Shown piece after piece: positions 9,654-18,991 of a stretch of DNA of 64,000 bases. The notes below the pieces were generated by a model, which had not been told where the DNA came from, did not search any database, and worked only from the letters and a program-made list of their open reading frames with translations. Numbering within the stretch: position 1 is the first letter of the stretch; each line of letters starts with the position of its first letter. Origin of the DNA: Belliella baltica DSM 15883 (GTDB lineage Bacteria; Bacteroidota; Bacteroidia; Cytophagales; Cyclobacteriaceae); assembly GCF_000265405.1 (NCBI RefSeq), contig NC_018010.1, positions 2,315,501-2,379,500 on the forward strand. The letters are read 5' to 3'. Position numbers and translations under genes: made by a program.

Positions 9654-10787
9654 ATGAAAAAATGTAGAATTAATTTTTGGACCATAATTATATTTTCAGT
9701 TTACACCTTCGGCTGTAATTCTACGGAGGAGATTGATCCTATTATTGAGGACCCAAAAGATCAAAATGATGACAAGGAGGAAGAAGTTGTTGCCATTCCA
9801 TTGAAAGAATTATTTAAGGATTATTTTCCAATCGGTGCAGCGATTACTCCTCAGCATGCAGACCTTGCGACCATTCATGGAGAGGCATTGGTCAAACATT
9901 TTAATAGTGTGACTGCCGAAAATGTAATGAAGCCAGAATCTTTGCAGCGGAATAAAGGGGTCTATACTTGGGAAGGAGCAGATAGGATTGTTCAGTTTGC
10001 TAAAAACAACAATCTGCAAGTAAGGGGGCATACTTTGACTTGGCATTCACAATCTCCTGATTGGATGTTTTATGATGAAAATGGAGAACTTTTGTCAAGG
10101 GAAGTTGCTTCAGCACAATTAGAAGAGCATATCACAACTGTTATGTCAAGGTACAAGGGCGATGTTTATGCTTGGGATGTTGTCAATGAAGCAATGTCTG
10201 ACTGGGATCCAAATGGGGAAATAATCTATAGAGAAGATTCTCCTTGGTATAAAATTTTTGGACCATCTTACATTGATTCAGCCTTTGTCTTTGCCCACAG
10301 AGCAGATCCGGAAGCGAAGCTATTTTATAATGATTACAATTCCATTTTCAGTTGGAAGCGAAATAAGATTTATGATCTAGTCAAGAGGTTAAAAGATAAC
10401 AATATACCAATCGATGGAGTAGGACTACAAGGTCACTGGATGATAGAGACCTCAGAACAGGATATCAGGACTACATTAGATTTATTTAGAGGACTCGGTG
10501 TAGAAATTCAAATTACAGAATTGGATCTTCCTGTATATTTATCCAGTAATGAAGAAGGTTCTATGGTTTATACAGAAACCTTTTCACAAAGACAAAAGCA
10601 GACTTATAGCATGATTTTTCAAGTTTTATTGGACTACAAAGATGTCATCACAGGAGTTACATTTTGGGGAATTGGCGATGACGCATCTTGGCTCGATCAG
10701 CCTGGAAGAAAGGCTTTTCCTTTTTTACTCGATGAAAATTTACAGCCTAAGCCTGCTTATTTTGAAGTTCAAAAGTTGCTAAATTAA
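9654..10787 (+). CDS. GH10 endo-1,4-beta-xylanase, probable lipoprotein
   Basis: The frame is open from 9630, but the ATG at 9654 gives a proper lipoprotein signal (MKKCRINFW to FGCNS); the Cys after FG is the likely lipidation site, followed by an acidic linker (EEIDP.., DDKEEE). The GH10 barrel follows: HTLTWHSQSPDWM, the acid/base Glu in WDVVNEAM (residue ~179 from this start), WMQGH-like GLQGHW, the nucleophile Glu in ITELDLP (~289) and GVTFWGIGDDASWL. Length and motif spacing are normal for a single-domain GH10. Lipid anchoring after an acidic stretch suggests display on the cell surface, where it would cut the xylan backbone into oligosaccharides. Confidence 0.93.
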   Translation: MKKCRINFWTIIIFSVYTFGCNSTEEIDPIIEDPKDQNDDKEEEVVAIPLKELFKDYFPIGAAITPQHADLATIHGEALVKHFNSVTAENVMKPESLQRNKGVYTWEGADRIVQFAKNNNLQVRGHTLTWHSQSPDWMFYDENGELLSREVASAQLEEHITTVMSRYKGDVYAWDVVNEAMSDWDPNGEIIYREDSPWYKIFGPSYIDSAFVFAHRADPEAKLFYNDYNSIFSWKRNKIYDLVKRLKDNNIPIDGVGLQGHWMIETSEQDIRTTLDLFRGLGVEIQITELDLPVYLSSNEEGSMVYTETFSQRQKQTYSMIFQVLLDYKDVITGVTFWGIGDDASWLDQPGRKAFPFLLDENLQPKPAYFEVQKLLN

Positions 10788-10910
10788 CATAGGAAAAGAT
10801 CACGAGCTTAGTAAGAGTCATTTAATAATAAGAGATTAGAGAATTATACAGCTGGTATCTGTTCAAATTAAGTAAGAGATAGATTGAACTTAAAACTTAA
10901 ATTCAAAGAG

Positions 10911-12392
10911 ATGTCAAAAGAAGAGAATCAATCGAAACCTACAGAAAAGAAAGACAGAAGGGATTTTCTCAAGAAAAGTGCCTTAGCAATTGGTGCTTTT
11001 CATATTATCCCGAGTCATGTTTTATTTTCCAAATCAGAAATTAGAAATAAAGCTGGTGAAATTGTCCAAATGGCTTCCAAAGTGCCAAGTGATCGTGTCA
11101 ATCTGGCTTGTATTGGAATTGGTAATAGAGGAGAACAAGTGATCAACGATTTTGGTAGAACAGGTTTATCAAATGTTGTGGCACTCTGTGATGTAGATAT
11201 GGGTGCTCCGCATACAGTAAATATTCTCGAAAAGCATTCCAAAGCAAAACGGTATAAGGATTTTAGAGTTCTTTTTAATCAAAGTGAAGTTGAATTTGAT
11301 GCCGCTGTGATTTGTACACCGGATTTTTCGCATTTCCCTATCACCATGCATGCAATGGCTTCTGGAAAACCTGTGTATGTCGAGAAACCTATGGCAAGGA
11401 CATTTCAAGAAGTAGAGTTGATGATGAAGGCTGCCAAGAAATATGGTGTAGTGACCCAAATGGGTAATCAAGGTCATTCGGAAGCTAATTCATTTCAATT
11501 CAAATCTTGGGTAGATGCTGGAATCATCAAAGATGTTCACGCCATTACTTGCCATATGAATAGCCGAAGAAGATGGCATGGTTGGGATACTTCCAATACA
11601 AGCTATCCAAAGGCAGAGCCAATACCAGAAACACTTGATTGGGATCTTTGGCTGACAACAGCCGAACATCATGATTACAATAAGGATTTTGCAAATGGAC
11701 AGTGGAGGTGCTGGTACGAATTCGGAATGGGAGCTTTGGGAGATTGGGGTGCACATATCATGGATAGTTTCCATAGATATTTAGATTTAGGACTTCCAGA
11801 AGAAATCAATGCAGTAAAATTGGATGGACATAATCCACTCTTTTATCCTCAAGCCACTACACTTGATTTTAAATTTCCAAAAAGAGATGAAATGCCAGCT
11901 GTAAATGTAACTTGGTATGATGGATTGGAAAATTTACCTCCAATTCCTGAGGGTTACGGAAGTTCAGAGTTGAGTGATGATATCCCTGCGGCAGGCACTG
12001 GTCAAATTGAAAAAAGGACCCTGAATCCAGGAAAAATCATCTATAGCAAAGATTTGACTTTCAAGGGAGGATCACATGGAAGTACACTTTCTATCATTCC
12101 AGAAGTAGCTGCCAATGACATGAAAGGAAACTTACCTGAAGTTCCCGAGAGTAGCTCCAACCATTTTGCAAACTTCCTTTTAGCTTGTAAAGGCGAAGAA
12201 AAAACAAGGTCGCCTTTTGAAATCTCAGGACCATTAAGCCAAATATTTTCACTTGGTGTCTTGGCTCAACAGATGAATACTAACCTGAAATTTGATAGAA
12301 AAAACAAGGTAATTACCAATAACAAAGTGGCAAATGAGCTGCTGAATGGTACTCCACCAAGAAAAGGTTGGGAAGAGTATTACAAAATATGA
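10911..12392 (+). CDS. Tat-exported Gfo/Idh/MocA-family oxidoreductase
   Basis: The ATG at 10911, preceded by AAAGAG, is better than the TTG at 10884. The 493-residue product opens with a twin-arginine signal (DRRDFLKKSALAIGAFH). A Rossmann start (VNLACIGIGNRGEQVI) and the classic VYVEKPMARTFQEVE motif, with the Lys expected in the active site, mark the Gfo/Idh/MocA family. A C-terminal alpha/beta domain of ~330 residues completes it. Tat export suggests the protein folds with bound NAD(P) in the cytoplasm before export. Proteins of this type recur in Bacteroidota polysaccharide loci and may modify or hydrolyse sugars by a redox cycle; the substrate is unknown. Confidence 0.8.
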   Translation: MSKEENQSKPTEKKDRRDFLKKSALAIGAFHIIPSHVLFSKSEIRNKAGEIVQMASKVPSDRVNLACIGIGNRGEQVINDFGRTGLSNVVALCDVDMGAPHTVNILEKHSKAKRYKDFRVLFNQSEVEFDAAVICTPDFSHFPITMHAMASGKPVYVEKPMARTFQEVELMMKAAKKYGVVTQMGNQGHSEANSFQFKSWVDAGIIKDVHAITCHMNSRRRWHGWDTSNTSYPKAEPIPETLDWDLWLTTAEHHDYNKDFANGQWRCWYEFGMGALGDWGAHIMDSFHRYLDLGLPEEINAVKLDGHNPLFYPQATTLDFKFPKRDEMPAVNVTWYDGLENLPPIPEGYGSSELSDDIPAAGTGQIEKRTLNPGKIIYSKDLTFKGGSHGSTLSIIPEVAANDMKGNLPEVPESSSNHFANFLLACKGEEKTRSPFEISGPLSQIFSLGVLAQQMNTNLKFDRKNKVITNNKVANELLNGTPPRKGWEEYYKI

Positions 12393-12498
12393 TTGATATA
12401 GCTTTAGCAAGAGTTTAAACTTTGATTATGTTTTCAATCAAAATAAACTTATGCCTATAAACAAAAGGATAATCTTATTCCTAAACTCACAAAACACT

Positions 12499-13335
12499 AT
12501 GAAAAGTCTAAAATTACCAGCCATTTTGTTCATTGCATTGATATCAAATTTTTCATTTGCACAAGATTCGAATATCATCGCACCAAATGGATTTGATAAA
12601 CCTCAAGAAGGGATTTCCAAAGGAGAGGTTAAAAAAATCTCTTATCCATCCACAACAGTTGGAAAAGACAGAGTTGCAAACATTTATTTTCCGCCAGGGT
12701 ATGTTGCTACTCAGGAATACCCGGTACTTTATTTATTGCATGGAATAGGAGGGGATGAAAGGGAATGGCTAGATCAAGGACACCCAGAAATCATCTTGGA
12801 CAATCTCTATGCGGAGAATAAGGTAAAGCCAATGATTATCGTCATGCCCAATGGTCGCGCCATGAAAAATGACCGCGCTGAAGGAAATATTTTCGGAGAG
12901 GAGCAAGTAAAAGCTTTTGCTACTTTCGAACAGGATCTGATGGTTGATTTGATTCCTTTTATAGAGAAAAATTACAAAGTGAAATCTGGAGTTGAAAATA
13001 GGGCAGTTGCCGGATTATCGATGGGTGGAGGACAATCCTTGAACTTTGGATTGAATCATCCGGAAGATTTTGCTTGGATTGGTTCATTTTCACCGGCTCC
13101 AAATACAAAACAAGGTGAGGGTTTACTTCCCAAACCTGAGGCAACTAAGGCAAACTTGAAGTTGTTGTTTTTGAGTTGTGGAGATCAGGATAATTTGATG
13201 AATGTCTCGAATAGAACACATGATTTTCTGAATGAACAGGGAATAGAACATATCTACAGAATCATTCCAGACCACTACCATAATTTCGAGTATTGGAAAA
13301 ATGAGTTGTATTATTTTGCGCAGTTGATATTTTAG
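12499..13335 (+). CDS. Secreted CE1-like feruloyl / acetylxylan esterase
   Basis: The ATG at 12499 gives a clean signal peptide (MKSLKLPAILFIALISNFSFAQ), while the upstream ATG at 12451 adds 16 residues with no signal character. The esterase D / CE1 layout is clear: PVLYLLHGIGGDEREW oxyanion region, the nucleophile elbow AGLSMGGGQS, an acid in SCGDQDNLM and the catalytic His in DHYHNFEYWKN. Such domains also occur in XynY/XynZ feruloyl esterases of cellulosomes. It is the last gene of the + strand block, ~105 bp after the oxidoreductase. It probably removes ferulate esterified to arabinosyl groups of xylan. Confidence 0.85.
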   Translation: MKSLKLPAILFIALISNFSFAQDSNIIAPNGFDKPQEGISKGEVKKISYPSTTVGKDRVANIYFPPGYVATQEYPVLYLLHGIGGDEREWLDQGHPEIILDNLYAENKVKPMIIVMPNGRAMKNDRAEGNIFGEEQVKAFATFEQDLMVDLIPFIEKNYKVKSGVENRAVAGLSMGGGQSLNFGLNHPEDFAWIGSFSPAPNTKQGEGLLPKPEATKANLKLLFLSCGDQDNLMNVSNRTHDFLNEQGIEHIYRIIPDHYHNFEYWKNELYYFAQLIF

Positions 13336-13564
13336 GAAATTATTTGCTATCTGAATTTTTTAAATATGATAATCCGCTTTCACACCAATAGCCAAAAAAA
13401 TAATATACCCATGATAATTAAATCATTTGTTGTTATTGACTTTTCCGAATTATTCGCTACAATTTATTTGTCTAATTTACTTACGGATGTCACTTCGTAC
13501 ATCAATCATAGTGCAATAGCGTAGGCTGTTTTTATGAATTACTGTTTTTAATTCCTATCCTAGT

Positions 13565-14098
13565 TCAAAATTTAAATTTAGAAATCAATAAGATAGGATT
13601 GTCTCCTTCTTCAAGGGTCTTTAAAATTTCTTTCATCCTTGCTGGGTAGGCAGAAGTATCCAATTTATTCATGAAAATAAATGCAGGGTCAACAGTTGCA
13701 ATGAAAGAATCGTCAGAGACATGAGTAAATGCGAAATTCTGAGTGAAAGTAATATCATTTTCAAAATTCATGAACTCAATTAATACAGATTTATCAGACT
13801 TTTTATTTTTAATCCCAAAATACGGAGTTGCTTTGTTAAAGAAAAAAACCAGTTGATGAGTTGAGTTTTCAAGATATAACTGATTGATAGCATAATTGGA
13901 TAATTTCCCTTCCAATTCAGAATCATCTATTTCTTTATTTGAAAGATTTTTTTGTAATGAAAAAGAGTTTTCACCATGATCCAATACCAAATATGGACTT
14001 GGTATTTGGGACTCAATTTTATAAATGGTATCATTTAAAAACCTTCTGTACAACAACGTCCCGTCTCTAGCTTTAATAGGGGATAAAGTATTAATTGG
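13565..14098 (-). pseudogene. 3' remnant of a 6-bladed beta-propeller protein gene
   Basis: The frame is open from a TGA at 14099-14101 down to the stop at 13565, with only a TTG (14056) available as start. The sequence LSPIKARDGTLLYRRFLND, followed by TIYKI, is a beta-propeller blade that should lie inside a longer protein, and the end EEGDNPILLISKFKF resembles the C-terminus of the Bacteroidota 6-bladed beta-propeller family (normally ~350-400 aa). No signal peptide or N-terminal blades are found upstream, where 14102-14142 is short and non-coding before hipA's end. I read it as a truncated remnant. A short expressed protein cannot be excluded. Confidence 0.55.
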
Positions 14099-14142
14099 TC
14101 AACAAATCTACTTTTGTATGGAAAAAATAAACTTTAAATAGT

Positions 14143-15381
14143 TTATGAATTTACTAATTCCACAATCGAACTTTTCACAAGTTTAATATTCGATTTACTT
14201 ACTCCATAGAATTTAGCTAAGGGTTCCCATTGATTTAAGGCAGATTTTGTTTGCTCAATGATTTCTTCAATTTTATTTTTTGAAATCTTTGCATCCAAAC
14301 CAAGTTTTACCAAATGGTTGATGCTTGGTTTTTTACCTTCTCCCATAACCATGGTACTTTGTTCTCCACCGGGCCCACTTGAAAAGGTAAGGTCATAAGC
14401 TGGAGCAAATTTCCAATTCCTTGAGGAATCCATCAAAAAACTAAAGTTTTTCGCATGATCATCTCTGTTATGAGACAATACATTGAAAATAGCTAAGCGA
14501 TAAATTTTCTCAACCTCACGGAAATCTTTGGTAATCTGTCCTGTTAAATTAAGAAGGTCTTCGTAATCAAGTGAAGGAGTTCTGAAATCACTGTGGAGTA
14601 AACCACTTACTGTATGCATGTGAAATCTTTTATCTTTTTCTCTATCAAAACGCTTGATCGCAAAAAATCCTGGTCCTTTTAAAGAAGGAAATAAATGTAC
14701 TTCAGGCAGAAAAACACCTGCTGCTTTTGCCATCTTGGCGTATATAAATTCAATTGCTCCTGAGTCATCTCCATCTTGGGAATTTGGGAACTTTACTAGC
14801 CAAGGCTCAAAGTCTTTTTCAATTGATTGAGCACCGAAAGCAATATTTTTGAAAGATGAATCAACTCCGATGAGTGCTTTTGGACGAGCGCCTGCTGAGG
14901 ATCCGTTTAATGAAAGCAATTCGCTTATAACTTCTTCCGAACTTCCTTTCAAAACTTCTTCTGTTTGATATGCCAAATGGTCCAAATCAATTCTTTCATT
15001 GATATCCTCAGGAGTATTACTTGGCTCATAAACCAAAGCTCCCATGCCATAAAGACCTACATGAGCCAATTTATCCAAAGGTGAAAAATCTTCTGGTATA
15101 AATCCCTGAGATCTAACCATTCTGTCAAAGAGCAATCTACCCCAGCCATCTGGAAGACTATCACTAAAAACTCCCGCCAATCCGTCAAATGGACGGTTTG
15201 GTAATTCTATTACTCCACTTCTCAGTGGCAGACGAAATGGGGAGATTTCCATACCCTTCTGTACAAATTTCATATCGTACTCGAAGTAGATGGTTTGATC
15301 ACGGATAGCAAGTCTTCCAACAGGATCTATTCCAGTACCAAAATCAATTCCAACCTTAATTTCTGAAATTTGAGCTGTCAT
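14143..15381 (-). CDS. hipA: HipA-family serine/threonine kinase toxin
   Basis: This 412-residue protein has the HipA couple and kinase domains: N-terminal GRLAIRDQTIYFEYD and the LPDGWGR motif, the flexible phosphorylation/P-loop SSAGARPKAL, the catalytic block LSHNRDDHAKNFSFL (Asp of HRD-like loop) and FAPAYDLTF, the metal-binding region. HipA toxins phosphorylate glutamyl-tRNA synthetase and cause growth arrest; that target is family knowledge and not shown here. Its ATG overlaps the end of the upstream antitoxin gene by 4 bp (ATGA), typical of a translationally coupled toxin-antitoxin operon. All key residues appear intact, so the toxin is probably functional. Confidence 0.9.
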   Translation of the reverse strand: MTAQISEIKVGIDFGTGIDPVGRLAIRDQTIYFEYDMKFVQKGMEISPFRLPLRSGVIELPNRPFDGLAGVFSDSLPDGWGRLLFDRMVRSQGFIPEDFSPLDKLAHVGLYGMGALVYEPSNTPEDINERIDLDHLAYQTEEVLKGSSEEVISELLSLNGSSAGARPKALIGVDSSFKNIAFGAQSIEKDFEPWLVKFPNSQDGDDSGAIEFIYAKMAKAAGVFLPEVHLFPSLKGPGFFAIKRFDREKDKRFHMHTVSGLLHSDFRTPSLDYEDLLNLTGQITKDFREVEKIYRLAIFNVLSHNRDDHAKNFSFLMDSSRNWKFAPAYDLTFSSGPGGEQSTMVMGEGKKPSINHLVKLGLDAKISKNKIEEIIEQTKSALNQWEPLAKFYGVSKSNIKLVKSSIVELVNS

Positions 15382-15686
15382 TTTTTATGTCCTCTTTTTC
15401 TCTCAACTTGATTCCGCTCTTTTAAAACATCATCAATAGATGCAAATTTCGATTTTTGTGGTTTTAGTGTATTTACAATTTCTTCCAGTCCACCCACAAC
15501 CAATAAAAGTTTTAGAAGAGATTCGAGAGAGATCATTCCTTTTTGTTCAAATTTACGCAATGTAGCAAGTGGTACCCCTGATCGCTCCGCTAAACCTTCT
15601 TGGGTTAATTCCAAAAGCAATCTCCTTTCTCTGATATTTGCTGCTATTTTTTGCTGTGCTTTTGAAGGGGATATAAGTGATATCAT
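15378..15686 (-). CDS. hipB: HipB-like XRE-family antitoxin
   Basis: The 102-residue product has a helix-turn-helix in residues ~10-65 (IRERRLLLELTQEGLAERSG, then VPLATLRKFEQKG), the XRE fold used by HipB antitoxins. The C-terminal tail is basic (QVERKRGHKK). HipB binds its own promoter and neutralises HipA; a 5-bp-type inverted repeat typical of HipB operators was not firmly identified, but the 130 bp upstream (15690-15850) are AT-rich and contain TATTAGGATGTTACTAACAC, a candidate region for autoregulation. It overlaps hipA by 4 bp. Confidence 0.88.
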   Translation of the reverse strand: MISLISPSKAQQKIAANIRERRLLLELTQEGLAERSGVPLATLRKFEQKGMISLESLLKLLLVVGGLEEIVNTLKPQKSKFASIDDVLKERNQVERKRGHKK

Positions 15687-15853
15687 TTTATTACTTATTT
15701 TGATATTAGGATGTTACTAACACTATAATATCACAAATATATCTTTTTTCTTTAAGAATTTAAAAAGTATAAGAATCGATAAGAACGAAATGCCTAAGTT
15801 TTTTTAGAATAAAAACTTTTGGGGTTGGCTTAAAAATATTAGTCAGTTCTTCT

Positions 15854-17761
15854 CTATTCCAAATGCACCAATGCCAGCGTTTCCCAGCCATTCAGGTCTG
15901 TATTGTGACCGACTTTTTCCATCGCTTGGGAGATTTTATTTTTGAATGCCCAGCAGGTTTCTCTTCTCAATTCGAGAATCTCAGAAAGCTCGTTGAGAGT
16001 AAGGTCAACGTCTTTTCTATTTGAGAGATAAAGAATGTAAAACGCTTTTTCTATAGGGAATTTAAGCTTGTGAAATAAAGTGTCCACAGTAGGAGATTCA
16101 TAGTAATTGCAATTCCTACATCTTTTTCCATGGTTTGGTCCTTCTGTAAATTTATTGTATTCGCATTTCTTACAATGATATTTATCTTTCCATTTCAATT
16201 CGGATAGAAATTTGAGACAAGTATCTTTATCTGGAAAAACATTCTTAAAATCGTCAAATCCGAGCCCTTTCATTAGGGCCAAATCCTTGGTTACTTCTTC
16301 AACACTTGATCTTAGTTTCTCATTGTTTTCTTGCAGATAATTATTCAATTGAGTTACCTGAGAATTCAGCTCCTGTAATTTCACATTTGTAGTCTGCAGC
16401 TCAACATTTTTTTGCGCAAGGTCAGCAGCCATTTTTTCTATTTTCTCTGTTCTGGCTCTTACTTTTTCTTTGAGTTTTGAATTCAATTCCTGTGTGAGTT
16501 GATTGTTTTTCTCTAGAGCGATAGTTTTCTCAGCATTTGCTTCCAAAAATTGGTTTTGAAGAAATTTAAGCTGATTGAAAATTGAGAAAGAAAATAGAAT
16601 CATCTCAGCAAAAATCACAGGGTAAACGAAATACCAGTTAAGTACAGGGTTGTCAAACAATTGAATACTTCTTGAATAAGAATAGACTATCACGAGAAAC
16701 AAACATAAATAAGCAAAAACATAAGACCAAGAATAAATCTTTGCCTTGATCAAAGAATATAATCCTAATGAAAAAGGAACCAACAAAATGATAATCGTGA
16801 TAACGATATAATGGATGTAATTTAACTCGAAAATAAATAGTTGATTGACAAAAAGAAGTAGCTTGAGCATGATAGCCCAAACAGTAAGCTTCATAACATT
16901 TTTGTTTTTTGTGTATTTCTGAATGTATCGTTCTGAGAATAATAATGTAGCAAGGATGATGATCAACTCGATTACTTTCTCATTATTCAGCTTATTGACC
17001 CAAGGTGAGTTTGGCCAGAGATATTGAAATCCTAACCCATCTCTTCCAAGCGAAAACCATATACAAGCAATAATCAAACAGGGGAAGTAGAGATAAAGCG
17101 TGTCTCTTAGTCTGTAAAAAAGATACAGGTTGAAGGTCAAAATAATTACTAAAACTCCATAATATATTCCCAAAAGAAAGTATTCATTGAGAGAATGTGA
17201 CAAGAATTTTTCATTAGTTCTAAGATGAAAGCTAAACTCTTGGTTGTAGCTTCTTTTGACTTTTAAAAAGTATGTTTTTGTCTCCGATGGTCTAAGATCT
17301 AGGAAATAGTTAAAGTTTTTATGTTTTACATTTCTTTCATTAAACGGTCTTTCAAATCCTGCCGTCGATGGTTCAAATGTCCCATCTGGCCTTGGAAAAT
17401 AAAAAGTGATGTTTTTGATATCAAATCCCCACGATTCTAGATACCAAGAGTGATTATGTATTGATTGATTGTTGTTGATAGTAATTCGTAGCCAAATATG
17501 AGAATCTAAATAATCAAATAGTACATGTGGATCGGTGACACGTCGAAAATGATCTTCAAAATTACTACTGGCTATTTCATCGATAGCATATTTGGAAGTA
17601 GTATCTAGAAAATAGTCAAAGTGTGTTGTAATATGAATTTGTGAACTACTATCATTTAGTTGTATCACTGAACCCGATTCAGTTTTTGCATACAACTTAG
17701 TCGTGAAAATGACTATGAAGAATATTAGCAATTTGATACGATATCTATTCTTATTATTCAA
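15854..17761 (-). CDS. 7TMR-DISM membrane sensor with C-terminal IS1595-type zinc-ribbon domain
   Basis: The 635-residue protein has a signal peptide (residues ~6-25), an extracytoplasmic 7TMR-DISMED2-like beta domain (~30-170, with WLRITINNNQS and SWYLESWGFD), seven hydrophobic helices (~190-395, 7TMR-DISM), a long coiled coil (~405-495, rich in E/K/Q/N with AMAADLAQKN-like heptads) and a C-terminal ~135 residues with two CxxC pairs (C530/C533 and C548/C551). That last part matches the N-terminal region of the IS1595 transposase at 34.9 kb without the DDE catalytic core. It starts at TTG; there is no ATG before an in-frame stop. It is probably a membrane sensor passing signals to a DNA- or protein-binding zinc domain. 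Location beside xylanase genes suggests, but does not prove, a regulatory role there. Confidence 0.8.
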   Translation of the reverse strand: MNNKNRYRIKLLIFFIVIFTTKLYAKTESGSVIQLNDSSSQIHITTHFDYFLDTTSKYAIDEIASSNFEDHFRRVTDPHVLFDYLDSHIWLRITINNNQSIHNHSWYLESWGFDIKNITFYFPRPDGTFEPSTAGFERPFNERNVKHKNFNYFLDLRPSETKTYFLKVKRSYNQEFSFHLRTNEKFLSHSLNEYFLLGIYYGVLVIILTFNLYLFYRLRDTLYLYFPCLIIACIWFSLGRDGLGFQYLWPNSPWVNKLNNEKVIELIIILATLLFSERYIQKYTKNKNVMKLTVWAIMLKLLLFVNQLFIFELNYIHYIVITIIILLVPFSLGLYSLIKAKIYSWSYVFAYLCLFLVIVYSYSRSIQLFDNPVLNWYFVYPVIFAEMILFSFSIFNQLKFLQNQFLEANAEKTIALEKNNQLTQELNSKLKEKVRARTEKIEKMAADLAQKNVELQTTNVKLQELNSQVTQLNNYLQENNEKLRSSVEEVTKDLALMKGLGFDDFKNVFPDKDTCLKFLSELKWKDKYHCKKCEYNKFTEGPNHGKRCRNCNYYESPTVDTLFHKLKFPIEKAFYILYLSNRKDVDLTLNELSEILELRRETCWAFKNKISQAMEKVGHNTDLNGWETLALVHLE

Positions 17762-17846
17762 CTTTTCTAAATTTTAGTAGATAATCTTCATGTATATTTC
17801 TTTTCTTATTACCTTCAAGATTCGGTTTTATATTCTTTGTTTCTCT

Positions 17847-18965
17847 TTATTTCTCGGCTACTTTGATCAAAGCATCAATGATGTCTTTTTTTTCTTTAAA
17901 GTCTTTATCTATCAATAGTGGATAAGCCGTCCTTCCTGGCATAGGCCAGTTATTGAGCCAACTCCCACCATCATGCACTCCCCAAAATGTAACTCGAGTT
18001 ATCTTATCTTCATGTTTTTTGAAAAGCTCAAATAACTCCTTGTATCGTTGAACCAACTGCTTTTGAACTTCCTCAGGTAATCCTTCTTTGTAAATATTAT
18101 ATTTTTCGTCTGCGGGAAAGGTAGCATCGATATCTGCGCCATGTCTGTTGACAGGATTTGGCAGCACATCAATATCCACTTCTGTAAACATGACCTTGAA
18201 GCCAGCTTCTGCAATTTTTACGATTGAAGCTTCGATGATTTCGATGCTAGGAGATTCTAATCCGTAATGCCCTTGCATGCCAATTCCATCGATTCTAATT
18301 CCTTCTTCTCTAAGTTCTTTTGCCAGTTCAATGGCTGCATCTCTTTTTTCTGGCTTCCACATATTGTAATCGTTGTAGTACAACTCTGTGTTTGGATCAA
18401 TTTCATTTGCTTTGATAAATGCTCTTTTGATAAAATCTTTTCCAGCTGCATTGTACCATTTTGAAGTCCTGTATTGTCCATCATCAAAAAACGCTTCGTT
18501 GACTACATCATAGCCATGAACTTTTCCTTTGTACCTGCTGACTACATTTGAAATATGATCTTCCATTCTCAGCAGCAAAGCTTCTTTTGAAAGAAGTTCG
18601 CCATTTTCATCTTCATAAACCCAATTTGGAGTCTGATTATGCCAAACAAGTGTATGTCCTACTACTCGCGCATCTAATTTTTCAGCCAACTCAACCAAAT
18701 TGTCCATAGGACCAAAATTATATTCCTCCAATCTTGGGTGAATGGAACCCCATTTCATTAAGTTTTCGGGAGTGAGGCTATTGAAGTGTTTATCTAAAAT
18801 TGGGTAAGCTCTTTTTTCTGTTCCACTAGCTTCTCTAACTCCTATTGCTGCTCCAATATCGAAGAATTGTTCATAGCTCTTTTTCAAAGATTGACTACTA
18901 ACCGTGTCAAAACTGAGTAAAAGTGTAAGGCTAAATAAAAGTGATTTTATGTGAAATGGTTTCAT
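17847..18965 (-). CDS. Secreted GH10 endo-1,4-beta-xylanase
   Basis: This 372-residue enzyme has a signal peptide ending VSSQ and no lipobox, so it should be periplasmic or secreted, unlike the lipoprotein GH10 at 9.65 kb. Barrel motifs are complete: HFNSLTPENLMKW, GHTLVWHNQTPNWV, the acid/base Glu in GYDVVNEAFFD, IGMQGHYGLE, the nucleophile Glu in MFTEVDIDVLP and VTFWGVHDGGSWLNNWP. It is the distal gene of the lacI-GH67-SDR-GH10 group on the - strand. It may cut imported glucuronoxylan oligosaccharides in the periplasm, providing substrate for GH67. Confidence 0.93.
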   Translation of the reverse strand: MKPFHIKSLLFSLTLLLSFDTVSSQSLKKSYEQFFDIGAAIGVREASGTEKRAYPILDKHFNSLTPENLMKWGSIHPRLEEYNFGPMDNLVELAEKLDARVVGHTLVWHNQTPNWVYEDENGELLSKEALLLRMEDHISNVVSRYKGKVHGYDVVNEAFFDDGQYRTSKWYNAAGKDFIKRAFIKANEIDPNTELYYNDYNMWKPEKRDAAIELAKELREEGIRIDGIGMQGHYGLESPSIEIIEASIVKIAEAGFKVMFTEVDIDVLPNPVNRHGADIDATFPADEKYNIYKEGLPEEVQKQLVQRYKELFELFKKHEDKITRVTFWGVHDGGSWLNNWPMPGRTAYPLLIDKDFKEKKDIIDALIKVAEK

Positions 18966-18991
18966 TTGGTTCTTTTTATGATTTGCTTATT

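Noticed and set aside
14143..15686. Thought of hipBA as the regulator of the xylan genes.
   Set aside because: HipB/HipA work as a toxin-antitoxin pair; no xylan-related operator or domain supports a metabolic role.
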